Source of the DNA: an uncultured Clostridia bacterium
GTDB taxonomy: Bacteria; Bacillota; Clostridia; TANB77; CAG-508
Assembly: GCA_934120315.1 (NCBI GenBank)
Contig: CAKOTX010000009.1
Span: 1 to 43,876, forward strand
Direction of reading: 5' to 3'
Length of the DNA stretch: 43,876 bases
The notes below the pieces were generated by a model, which did no database searches, was not told the DNA's origin, and saw only the letters and a list, made by a program, of their open reading frames with translations. Below, piece after piece: positions 1 to 7,807 of the stretch. A program made the position numbers and the translations under genes. Numbering within the stretch: position 1 is the stretch's first letter; each line of letters starts with the position of its first letter.

Positions 1-130
1 CTAGATTTGTGATTAAATTTCCTGTATTATGATTTGGAGTTTCTAATGTATATGTAATTTCATCTTCTTTTGATTTGCTTAATCTTACAATAATGTCTTT
101 TTCTTTGTCTAAATAAAATTTGCTTATCAT
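1..130 (-). CDS. Unknown protein, N-terminal part only
   Basis: An open frame of 43 codons starts with ATG at 130 and runs off the left edge of the window. The start is supported by an AAAGGAGAG ribosome binding site just upstream and by a good promoter (161-189). The visible part begins MISKFYLDKEKDIIVRLSKS and is charged, with no signal peptide. I do not recognise the family. Confidence 0.6.
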   Translation of the reverse strand, partial: MISKFYLDKEKDIIVRLSKSKEDEITYTLETPNHNTGNLITNL

Positions 131-160
131 GACTCTCTCCTTTTAAAAATATTAAGGTCT

Positions 161-189
161 ATTATAACATATATATGAATGTTTTGCAA
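161..189 (-). promoter_or_regulatory. Sigma-A promoter for the gene at 1-130
   Basis: On the minus strand: -35 TTGCAA (189-184), 17-bp spacer, -10 TATAAT (166-161). It is divergent from the plus-strand promoter at 234-262. Confidence 0.7.
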
Positions 190-233
190 CGTTTATGTAA
201 AGTATTTTGAATAATTAAAATTTGAATACAACA

Positions 234-262
234 TTGACTAAATTAACATAATATGATATAAT
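234..262 (+). promoter_or_regulatory. Sigma-A promoter for the small membrane protein
   Basis: -35 TTGACT (234-239), 17-bp spacer, -10 TATAAT (257-262). The predicted start near 269 leaves a leader of about 80 nt. That leader contains a perfect small hairpin, ATAAGC (273-278) with GCTTAT (283-288). I recognise no riboswitch. Confidence 0.75.
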
Positions 263-350
263 AAATTTTGTTATAAGCTTATGCTTATATAGTAAGCCTC
301 GTGTTTGTCGTATCAGTTAGACCTATATTAAAAAATTTTGGAGGTATATT

Positions 351-539
351 ATGGGTAAAGCATTTATCAACACTCTGGTTTGGGCAGCAATTGTGTTTGT
401 GCTTATGGCACTGATTAATTACTTCATGGGAATCGAAAGTTGGTTTATGAATACTTTGAATTGGATTTTTCCATCTGCTTTAGGTTATTTTTTGGGATAT
501 TGCAGGGCAAAAAATATAATCAAAGAGATCATTAGCTAA
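351..539 (+). CDS. Small membrane protein of unknown function
   Basis: A 62-residue protein with two hydrophobic segments (roughly residues 5-25 and 35-50) separated by a short loop with MGIESW, and a short basic tail. The start is supported by a GGAGG site about 8 nt before ATG. It has its own promoter (234-262) and terminator (557-590), so it is monocistronic. No family is recognised. It could be an integral inner-membrane peptide, but nothing in the sequence gives a function. Confidence 0.75.
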   Translation: MGKAFINTLVWAAIVFVLMALINYFMGIESWFMNTLNWIFPSALGYFLGYCRAKNIIKEIIS

Positions 540-556
540 TTCTACCTATAGTAAAG

Positions 557-590
557 CAGTACATTTAAATATGTACTGTTTTATTTTTTA
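557..590 (+). terminator. Rho-independent terminator
   Basis: A perfect 8-bp stem CAGTACAT (557-564) / ATGTACTG (571-578), followed by a T-rich run. Confidence 0.8.
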
Positions 591-677
591 TAATTTATAG
601 CCTTTTCCAATATATCTGTCAGTAATTTCTATCACTATTTCTTCTCTTCCTCATACACTATTATAGGAGGTTTTAAC

Positions 678-1298
678 ATGTTCGAAATCAGAAAAAATAT
701 TTTAGAAAAAGAATTAAAATATGACAATACCGTTATACTAAAATATCACATAGAATATCCATCTATAAAAATTGATAATAATAGAATTGGAGAAGAAAGA
801 TTTAATTTATATAATAAAAATTTAGCTTTAGCATTACAAAAAAGAAGCGAAGAAGAACTTTATAAAGATAGTATAGAGCAATATAAATACAATAAAGAAA
901 ACAATTATCCTATAATGATATATGAAATTTATAGAAATTATGAAATCACATTCAATTCTAGAAACTTAGTTAGTTTATATGCTGATGAATACATATTTAC
1001 TGGCGGTGCACATGGAGATACTATTAGGACTTCACAAACTTGGGATTTTAATTATAATACACTGTTGCAACTTTATGAATTCTATCCTAGAAATCCATAT
1101 TTTTTACTTGGTATTTTTAAAAACATAAGTAATCAAATTTTAAAAAATCCTGATATTTATTTTGCAGATAGTTGTAATTTAGTGCTTAATACTTTTAATC
1201 CACAAAATTTCTATTTAACTCCAAGAGGTATAGTAGTTTATTTTCAGCATTATGATATTGCACCATATTCTTCTGGTATTCCTACTTTTAATGTGTAA
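678..1298 (+). CDS. DUF3298/DUF4163-type protein (PdaC/RsiV C-terminal-like domain)
   Basis: A 206-residue protein. The middle carries the YIFTGGAHGDT motif and the end carries VVYFQHYDIAPYSSG, which are typical of DUF3298 domains found in RsiV-like anti-sigma factors and PdaC-like deacetylases. An N-terminal DUF4163-like part (residues 15-75) precedes them. Most relatives have a signal peptide or membrane anchor; none is visible here, so this copy may be cytoplasmic. AGGAGG lies just before the ATG. It stands alone, with a terminator at 1313-1338. The specific role is unknown; the domain is generally linked to cell-wall or lysozyme-type ligand sensing. Confidence 0.8.
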   Translation: MFEIRKNILEKELKYDNTVILKYHIEYPSIKIDNNRIGEERFNLYNKNLALALQKRSEEELYKDSIEQYKYNKENNYPIMIYEIYRNYEITFNSRNLVSLYADEYIFTGGAHGDTIRTSQTWDFNYNTLLQLYEFYPRNPYFLLGIFKNISNQILKNPDIYFADSCNLVLNTFNPQNFYLTPRGIVVYFQHYDIAPYSSGIPTFNV

Positions 1299-1312
1299 AA
1301 TGTGAATTAAAA

Positions 1313-1338
1313 AAAGAGTGGTTAAGGATCCACTCTTT
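1313..1338. terminator. Bidirectional terminator between the DUF3298 gene and pheT
   Basis: AAAGAGTGG (1313-1321) pairs with CCACTCTTT (1330-1338). The minus-strand side is followed by a T run, so it should end pheT transcription. On the plus strand it ends the DUF3298 gene. Confidence 0.75.
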
Positions 1339-1355
1339 GATTAGTTTTTAAGCTA

Positions 1356-3719
1356 TTATTTTCTTAATTCTGCCCCACATTTTTTAGAAACAGTATCAAT
1401 AATTTTATTCATTAAAGCATTAACTTCATCATCTGTTAAAGTCTTTTTATTATCAGAGAAAGTCAATGAATATGCCATAGATTTTTTATCTAGACCAATT
1501 CCAACACCTGTATAAACATCAAAGATTTCAATATCTGTAAGTAAGCTTCCACCACCATTTTTAATAGCCTTTTCAACTTCTTTAGAAGTTAATGATTTAT
1601 CTACTACAAATGCAATATCTTTTTTTACATTTGGGAATTTAGAAATTTCTTTATATTTCATTTTTCCAACTTTCTTTTGGAATAATTCATCTAAATTAAT
1701 TTCTAGAACAAATACATTTTCTCTTGTTACATTTGGATGTACTTTTCCTATAATTCCTACATTTGTGCCATTTACATTGATATATGCACTTTGTCCTGGA
1801 TGCATTTCTTTTGGCATTTCTTGTTTCATAAAGCTATATCTACCTGCATATCCAAGATAGTCTAAAATTTCTTCTGCAACACCTTTTATTGTATAGAAAT
1901 CAACATTCTTAGTATTATTTAGTCCTGTTGAATATTTTCCTGTCATTAATGCACATAGTTTTGTATCTTCACCATATACATCACCTTTTTTATAAAATCC
2001 TTTTCCTATTTCAAATATCGAAATATCTTTTTGCTCTCTTGCTCTGTTATATTCGTAAATTTTATATAAAGATGGGATAACACTATATCTTAGTGTGTTT
2101 CTATCTTCTGTTATTGGATCTAATAATTTTAGTGGTTCAAATTCGTCTAATGTATATCCATTAACCTCTTTATCATTTATTAAGATATATGATAATGTTT
2201 CATTTAACCCTAAAGAAATCATTTTATTTCTGATTTCTCTTTCTGTTTTATCATAACTTCCTTTTCTCATTGGAACTACTGGAAGTTTTCCTTGGATATT
2301 GTCAACTCCATATATACGACTTACTTCTTCTATTAAATCTTCTTTAATTGATATATCCATTCTTCTTGATGGAACTTTTACAGTTATTTTTTCCTCATTA
2401 ACTGTGTATTCAAATCCTAGTTTTCTGAATACTTTTAGTATTTCTTCATTTGGAATATTTGCTCCTAATACATCATTTATATTTTTGAATGTGATGTCTA
2501 TTTCTTTGTCTTCTTTGCTTGTTGTATCATATGTAATTGTTCCTGTTACAACTTTTCCACCTGCATATTTTTCTAGTAAAGCACATGCTCTTTCTATTGC
2601 CATATATGTTCTATTTGGGTCTAATCCTTTTTCAAATCTGTTGCTTGCTTCACTTCTTAATATTTTTTTAGATGTTAATCTAACTTTTACAGAATCAAAT
2701 ATTGCAGATTCTATAATTATATTTTTTGTATTTGGTTCAACTTCTGTTTCAAGTCCTCCCATTACTCCTGCAAGTCCTACGCCATGTGTACTGTCTGCTA
2801 TTACAATATCATCTGAACTCAATGTTCTTTCAATATTATCTAATGTTGTTAATTTTTCTCCTTCTTCTGCCATTCTTACAACTAATTTGTTTCCTAGTCT
2901 ATCTGCATCATAGAAGTGTAATGGTTGGCCTAATTCTAACATTACATAGTTACTGATATCTACAACATTATTGATTGGTCTTATTCCTGATGCAATTAGT
3001 CTATTTTTTATGAATGCAGGACTTTCTTTAATTTCTACATTTTCTACTTTTTTAACTAATAACATTTTACAATTTTCTGTTTTTACTTCTGTTTTAAAGT
3101 TTTTATTTATATCTTCACCTTGCTCATTATGAGTTAAATCTACAGCTTTTACTTTTTTATCATATATAGCTCCTATTTCATAAGCCATTCCTAAAATACT
3201 TAGTAAATCTCCTCTGTTAGCTGTTAACTCAAAATCAATTACACTGTCATCCATTCCCATATATTTTATTGGGTCTTCGCCTGGTACTGCATCTTCTCCA
3301 AGTTCAGCTATTCCTTCTGAATCTTCTGGCTTTAAGAATTTGTGCTCTAATCCTAATTCTGCTATTGAGCATAACATACCATTTGATTCTTGACCTCTTA
3401 TCATGCCTTTTTTAATTGTCTTTCCAGGAAGTTCTGCTCCATCTAATGCTACAATTACTTTTAATCCTGTTCTTGCATTTGGTGCACCACAAACTATATT
3501 TAAAACTTCACTTCCAATATTTACTTTACACAAATGTAAATGATCTGAATCTGGATGGTCTTTACAATCTACTATTTCTCCAATTACTAATTTTGTAGCA
3601 TTTATTAATTTTTCTGCTGAATCATATTCATTTCCAACTCTTGTCATATCTTCAGCCAATTGTTTTACATCTACATCTATATCAACATAGTCTTTTACAA
3701 AATTTGTACTTAATTTCAT
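1356..3719 (-). CDS. pheT: Phenylalanine--tRNA ligase beta subunit
   Basis: A 787-residue subunit of the alpha2-beta2 enzyme that charges tRNA-Phe in the cytoplasm. The order is as expected: an N-terminal tRNA-binding OB domain (about 40-150, with CKDHPDSDHLHLCKV), B3/B4 editing domain (about 205-380), B5 (about 400-470), the inactive synthetase-like core, and a C-terminal FDX-ACB anticodon-binding domain (about 695-787, with YKEISKFPNVKKDIAFVVD). The length is normal. The ATG overlaps the pheS stop (TAATG), so translation should be coupled. It is controlled by the T-box ahead of pheS. Confidence 0.97.
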   Translation of the reverse strand: MKLSTNFVKDYVDIDVDVKQLAEDMTRVGNEYDSAEKLINATKLVIGEIVDCKDHPDSDHLHLCKVNIGSEVLNIVCGAPNARTGLKVIVALDGAELPGKTIKKGMIRGQESNGMLCSIAELGLEHKFLKPEDSEGIAELGEDAVPGEDPIKYMGMDDSVIDFELTANRGDLLSILGMAYEIGAIYDKKVKAVDLTHNEQGEDINKNFKTEVKTENCKMLLVKKVENVEIKESPAFIKNRLIASGIRPINNVVDISNYVMLELGQPLHFYDADRLGNKLVVRMAEEGEKLTTLDNIERTLSSDDIVIADSTHGVGLAGVMGGLETEVEPNTKNIIIESAIFDSVKVRLTSKKILRSEASNRFEKGLDPNRTYMAIERACALLEKYAGGKVVTGTITYDTTSKEDKEIDITFKNINDVLGANIPNEEILKVFRKLGFEYTVNEEKITVKVPSRRMDISIKEDLIEEVSRIYGVDNIQGKLPVVPMRKGSYDKTEREIRNKMISLGLNETLSYILINDKEVNGYTLDEFEPLKLLDPITEDRNTLRYSVIPSLYKIYEYNRAREQKDISIFEIGKGFYKKGDVYGEDTKLCALMTGKYSTGLNNTKNVDFYTIKGVAEEILDYLGYAGRYSFMKQEMPKEMHPGQSAYINVNGTNVGIIGKVHPNVTRENVFVLEINLDELFQKKVGKMKYKEISKFPNVKKDIAFVVDKSLTSKEVEKAIKNGGGSLLTDIEIFDVYTGVGIGLDKKSMAYSLTFSDNKKTLTDDEVNALMNKIIDTVSKKCGAELRK

Positions 3720-4768
3720 TATTCCTCATCCTTTCTGTCGAATTGACTTAAAAATCTGATATCATTTGCATATAAATATCTCATGTCTGGTATTCCATAT
3801 TTGAACATTGCTAAACGCTCTAATCCTGTTCCAAATGCAAATCCACTGTATTGTTCCGGGTCATATCCGTTCATTTTTAATACATTTGGATGTACAATTC
3901 CTGAACCTAATACTTCTATCCAGCCTGTTTGTTTACACAAACTACAACCTTTTCCACCACATTTAAAACATGATACATCTACTTCATAAGATGGTTCTGT
4001 AAACGGGAAATAACTTGGTCTAAAACGTAATTCACAATTCTTTCCTATTAATTTCTTTACAAAGATTTCAAGTGTTCCTTTTAAATCTGCAAGTGAAACA
4101 TTTCTTTCTTTTTTATCTATTACTAATCCTTCTACTTGACCAAATTGATGTGAATGTGTTGCATCATCTTCTCTACGATATGTTTTTCCTGCACATATCA
4201 TTCTAATTGGTGTTTTTTCTGTGTTTGCCATCATTGTTCTAGCTTGAACTGAAGATGTTTGCGTTCTTAACAAATATTCATTTGTTATATAGAAACTATC
4301 TTGCATATCTCTTGCTGGATGTCCTTTTGGTAAATTTAATCTTTCAAAACAGTATTCATCTGTTTCTAATTCTGGTCCTGTTACAACATCATATCCCATA
4401 GATACAAATAAATCTTCAATTTCTTCTATTACTCTATTTACAGGATGTTTACTTCCTCTTTTTATTTTTGTTCCTGGAAGCGTAATATCTATTGTTTCTT
4501 TTTCTATTTGCTCTGCTAATATTGCTTCCATTATGCTATCTTCTGCAATTGCAATTTTCTCTTCAATTGCTTTTCTTGCTTCATTTACTAATGCACCCAT
4601 CTTAGGTCTTTCTTCTGGTGTTAAGCTTCCTAATCCTTTTAATAAATTAGATAATTCACTTTTCTTTCCTAAAACTTTTACTTTTAACTCTTGTAATTCT
4701 TGAGAATTATGTATTTCTTTAATTCTTTCTTCTGCTTGCTTTCTGATTTCTTCAATCTTTTCTTGCAT
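3719..4768 (-). CDS. pheS: Phenylalanine--tRNA ligase alpha subunit
   Basis: The catalytic subunit, about 349 residues from the start I choose. It has an N-terminal coiled coil (about 1-90) and a class II core with RPSYFPFTEPSYEVD (motif 2 region) and GTGLERLAMFKYGIPD (motif 3). The frame stays open upstream to 4912, but that part is the translated T-box leader. The true start is the ATG at 4768 (MQEKIEEIRKQ), preceded by AGGAGG. Its stop overlaps the pheT start. Confidence 0.96.
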   Translation of the reverse strand: MQEKIEEIRKQAEERIKEIHNSQELQELKVKVLGKKSELSNLLKGLGSLTPEERPKMGALVNEARKAIEEKIAIAEDSIMEAILAEQIEKETIDITLPGTKIKRGSKHPVNRVIEEIEDLFVSMGYDVVTGPELETDEYCFERLNLPKGHPARDMQDSFYITNEYLLRTQTSSVQARTMMANTEKTPIRMICAGKTYRREDDATHSHQFGQVEGLVIDKKERNVSLADLKGTLEIFVKKLIGKNCELRFRPSYFPFTEPSYEVDVSCFKCGGKGCSLCKQTGWIEVLGSGIVHPNVLKMNGYDPEQYSGFAFGTGLERLAMFKYGIPDMRYLYANDIRFLSQFDRKDEE

Positions 4769-4814
4769 TTTTCTTTTCCTCCTTTTGCTAATTTGGGGTC
4801 GGTCTTTTTTTCGC

Positions 4815-5061
4815 AAAAAAATACCATTCATCCTACATATTAGGACGAATGGCTTTTCCGTGGTACCACCTAATTTTATTAATAGCTTATTTTTTAGCTT
4901 TATTAACCTCATTCTAGTTTTAACGGTTCAACCGCTTCTCTCTACTTGCTTTTGGCTTTAAAAAGAAGTCCTCAAAAGTGAAATTTCAATATATTGAGTA
5001 TAATAGCTCTCAGCTTTGCTATCTCTCTGTGATACTTTGCAATATATCTACTTTGCTTTTT
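4815..5061 (-). promoter_or_regulatory. T-box leader riboswitch, Phe-responsive
   Basis: On the minus strand the T-box sequence AGGTGGTACCACGG lies at 4871-4858. The terminator follows: a 12-bp stem (4852-4841 with 4835-4824) and a run of T to about 4815. The competing antiterminator would pair TTAGG (4873-4869) with CCTAA (4844-4840), which overlaps the terminator's 5' arm. Stem I lies upstream. It has AGAGAGATAG/GCTGAGAGCTAT-type bulge elements and a plausible UUC (Phe) specifier at 4967-4965. Uncharged tRNA-Phe should stabilise the antiterminator and allow pheST transcription. The motif and terminator are clear; the exact specifier position is inference. Confidence 0.92.
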
Positions 5062-5067
5062 CATAGG

Positions 5068-5097
5068 ATTTTATCTATGTTTTGTATTTTATCACAA
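5068..5097 (-). promoter_or_regulatory. Promoter of the T-box pheST transcript
   Basis: -35 TTGTGA (5097-5092), 18-bp spacer, -10 TAAAAT (5073-5068). A start near 5061 fits the expected 5' end of a T-box leader. Confidence 0.55.
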
Positions 5098-5142
5098 TTT
5101 TATGTAATTGTAAATAGCTTTTTCTTAATTTTGTGCAAAAGC

Positions 5143-5179
5143 AAAAAGCATGCTGGGTATTTATCCATACATGCTCTTT
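5143..5179 (-). terminator. Terminator after the coiled-coil gene
   Basis: Arms at 5179-5170 and 5152-5143 (AAAGAGCATG with CATGCTTTTT, one wobble), with a T run in the 3' arm. It separates the unknown gene at 5193-6110 from the pheST promoter. Confidence 0.6.
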
Positions 5180-5192
5180 GTTTATGGGATTT

Positions 5193-6110
5193 TTACTCTT
5201 TTATCAGTTCTTGTTTTTGTAAAAGTTTGATTGTTGCAGGATCATCTACTAAAATATTATATTCTCCTGATTCAACAAAATACTTTGTTACCAGTTGCAA
5301 ATACTGATATACTTCTTTGGCTTCTTTCATATCCGTAACTCCAAAGAAGTCTGTCATTGTTGGTTCATGCATAAGAGGAACTTTGGAAACATCTTCTACA
5401 ATCACTCCATCTCTTGGAGCAACTGAAATAAATGTCCCATATTCAGGCATCTTTCCTTTGTAGTTTGGTGCCACAAGATAAATAACTTTATTATCTATCT
5501 CTGCTAATTCCTCCTCTAATTTGTTATAGTTCCGTTCACAAACCAAAAGTTGAGTATTTTGCTTGTCGAGTTTCTTTTGAGCTTCTTCTTGCTGTTTTAG
5601 AGCTTTTTTCAAAACATTTTTAGCTACTTCAAGTTCCTCTTTAGCTTTATCTACTTTATCTTCCTCTTCTTTCAGCTTTGCTTCACACTCTGGAATAGTT
5701 ACATTGCGCAAAGAATACATTTGTTTAAGTTCTTTCTCAATATTTCGCAAAATTCCTGCCCTAATTTTTAGAGTTTCTTTTTGGGTATCACTGATTCTCG
5801 CTGTTGAGTTTTCTTTTGGTTGCATTTGAGTAATTTTTTCTTCTAAACTTGATGATAGTGGAACTGAAATCTGCTTTCTTCTTTTCTTCCTAGCTGCTTC
5901 ATATTTTTCACTCGCTTCCTTTAATCTGTCAAAATCCTTTGCATCAACTTTGTGTCGAAGTAAATCCTCAAATTCAGGAACTTCTAGTCCATATCGCGGT
6001 GCAATATCTGCAAACGTTTTATGTCCTTCTAATACCTGTGAGAATACTGTTTGGACTCGCAACCGCAAGTCACTACGTGTATTTGTTCCAGCATTAACTT
6101 CTTTTCCCAT
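5193..6110 (-). CDS. Unknown coiled-coil protein
   Basis: About 305 residues, not assigned to a family. The frame opens at a TTG at 6116, but AGGAGG (6125-6120) is 9 nt from the ATG at 6110, so I start there (MGKEVNAGTNTRSDLR). Residues about 15-70 resemble a helix-turn-helix or helical bundle (FADIAPRYGLEVPEFEDLL). Residues about 110-215 are a strongly charged heptad-rich coiled coil. A globular C-terminal part follows (IYLVAPNYKGKMPEYGTFIS onward). There is no signal peptide or membrane segment. It has its own strong promoter (6142-6170) and terminator, so it is monocistronic. It looks somewhat less AT-rich than its neighbours, which hints at transfer. Confidence 0.75.
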   Translation of the reverse strand: MGKEVNAGTNTRSDLRLRVQTVFSQVLEGHKTFADIAPRYGLEVPEFEDLLRHKVDAKDFDRLKEASEKYEAARKKRRKQISVPLSSSLEEKITQMQPKENSTARISDTQKETLKIRAGILRNIEKELKQMYSLRNVTIPECEAKLKEEEDKVDKAKEELEVAKNVLKKALKQQEEAQKKLDKQNTQLLVCERNYNKLEEELAEIDNKVIYLVAPNYKGKMPEYGTFISVAPRDGVIVEDVSKVPLMHEPTMTDFFGVTDMKEAKEVYQYLQLVTKYFVESGEYNILVDDPATIKLLQKQELIKE

Positions 6111-6141
6111 ATTCAAATACCTCCTTTGGGATGTCTATATT

Positions 6142-6170
6142 AGTATAACATATTATACATATTTTTTCAA
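6142..6170 (-). promoter_or_regulatory. Sigma-A promoter for the coiled-coil gene
   Basis: -35 TTGAAA (6170-6165), 17-bp spacer, -10 TATACT (6147-6142). Confidence 0.75.
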
Positions 6171-6182
6171 GTTATGTTTACT

Positions 6183-7640
6183 TTAATTTCCTATTGGAGC
6201 GAAATCATCTGTTACAACACTCTTATTTGTTTCAAATCCTGAAACTTCCGTTTCTAAATATTTTTGATATTTTGAAAATTTATCTTTATCTTCAGTAGGA
6301 TTACCCTTTATTCCCACAAGAATTAGATTTTGCTTTGTATTTTCATCATTATCTGATACTTTAAAAATTTTTACATCATCAAATACTGCTTTATATGTTG
6401 CATATTCATATTCAATAAATTTTGAATCACTTCCACTTAATGCTGAGATAACATTTGTTAATACCACACCATCTTCATTTAATAAATTTTTAGCATTTGT
6501 TAAGGCCTCATATGTAGTTAATTCAAACGGTGCATTTGTTCCTTTAAAAGCATCAATTAGTATAGTATCATATTTCTGAGTACTATAATTCAAATAGCTT
6601 CTTCCATCTTGTGTATAAATATTTAAGCGAGGCTCATTAATATTTAACCCAAATTGTTCAGAAGCAATTTGGGTCATTTTCTCATCTATTTCTACAACAT
6701 CAATTGTTTTGTCATCATATCTTTGTAAATAATGAATAGGGTATGTATATGCAGCTCCTCCAATTAATAATGTGGATTTTGCGTCTTTATTAAAATATTC
6801 AAATAAATCATAATATCCTAAATATTTAGCTCCCATTTCTCCTGTTTCTATATTAATATATGATTCTAATCCTCTATCTACTTGTAATGTTTTATAATTT
6901 ATGTTTTCGGCTTGGATTTGCTTTACCCAAATTCTGCTATATTGCGAATCTGTATCTAATAAAATATCCGGATTATCATATTTAAACACTATTTTCCCAC
7001 TTACAATTAGTCCTAACATTACAATTACTAACAGTGTTGTTTTTATTAAATACTTTTTATCGATTTTTTCTCTTGCCAATATAGACATTAATGCCAATAA
7101 AATTGTAACACCTATATTTATATTACTTACACCTATGTGAGGAATTAATACAAATCCCATTAAAAATGTTCCAACAATACTTCCTATTGTTGAAAGTGAT
7201 GATATTCTTCCTGAAAGTGAACCTATTTCAGTATTTTCTTTACTTCTTATCTTTACTGCAAAAGGTGATATCATAGCTAATATAAAACTTGGCATTGAAA
7301 ATACTATTGTTGCACAAATAATTGCTGCTACTATCAGATTTGGAATAACTCCAGCTAATACTTTTACTACAAGTGTTTCTAAAAGTGGTATTATACTTGT
7401 AAATAATGCTGCCATCATCAATATACTGGATAATTGATTTAGATTTGCATCTTTATCTGCTTTTTTTCCTCCTATCCAATATCCAAAACTCATACTCACT
7501 AATATTATTCCAATTATACTTGTCCAAACCACATTCGAACTTCCAACATATGGTGACAATACTCTTGCTGCGATTAATTCTAATCCCATTCCTATTGCAC
7601 CACTTAAAAAGACAATTAATTCTAATTTATATTTTTTCAT
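6183..7640 (-). CDS. Membrane-fused spermidine synthase-like protein
   Basis: A 485-residue two-part protein. Residues about 1-215 form about seven membrane helices, of the type annotated as fused MFS/spermidine synthase. Residues about 230-485 are a SpeE-like Rossmann domain. It has LLIGGAAYTYPIHYLQR (SAM/dcSAM loop), VVEIDE (acidic end of beta-2), YTQDGRSYL and ILIDAFKG (the equivalent of the catalytic Asp region), and ends with VTDDFAPIGN. It probably transfers an aminopropyl or related group at the membrane, but members of this family are poorly characterised. GGAGG precedes the ATG. There is no adjacent speD or speA, so a polyamine pathway role is not supported by context. Confidence 0.85.
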   Translation of the reverse strand: MKKYKLELIVFLSGAIGMGLELIAARVLSPYVGSSNVVWTSIIGIILVSMSFGYWIGGKKADKDANLNQLSSILMMAALFTSIIPLLETLVVKVLAGVIPNLIVAAIICATIVFSMPSFILAMISPFAVKIRSKENTEIGSLSGRISSLSTIGSIVGTFLMGFVLIPHIGVSNINIGVTILLALMSILAREKIDKKYLIKTTLLVIVMLGLIVSGKIVFKYDNPDILLDTDSQYSRIWVKQIQAENINYKTLQVDRGLESYINIETGEMGAKYLGYYDLFEYFNKDAKSTLLIGGAAYTYPIHYLQRYDDKTIDVVEIDEKMTQIASEQFGLNINEPRLNIYTQDGRSYLNYSTQKYDTILIDAFKGTNAPFELTTYEALTNAKNLLNEDGVVLTNVISALSGSDSKFIEYEYATYKAVFDDVKIFKVSDNDENTKQNLILVGIKGNPTEDKDKFSKYQKYLETEVSGFETNKSVVTDDFAPIGN

Positions 7641-7765
7641 ATTTCCTCCATTTCTATGAAATTATAACATTTTTTTAATTATATTCATAGTAATTTGCAT
7701 ATATTTTTTATTTTTAATATACTTTGCAAGAATAATTTCTATTAGGTTATACACTAAGTTAAATG

Positions 7766-7806
7766 AAAAAAGTTGGTTCCATTTTTATATGGCTACCAAC
7801 TTTTTT
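7766..7806. terminator. Terminator after aspS
   Basis: A 12-bp stem between 7766-7777 and 7795-7806 (AAAAAAGTTGGT / ACCAACTTTTTT). The T run on the minus strand fits termination of aspS. Confidence 0.8.
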
Positions 7807-7807
7807 A

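Noticed and set aside
2299..2956. Long open frames antisense to pheT, and similar frames opposite the NRPS and pflB
   Set aside because: They are hydrophobic, low-complexity shadows of AT-rich coding sequence, without ribosome binding sites or family motifs.
4769..4912. N-terminal extension of pheS
   Set aside because: It is the T-box and terminator read as protein; a proper ribosome binding site lies before the ATG at 4768.
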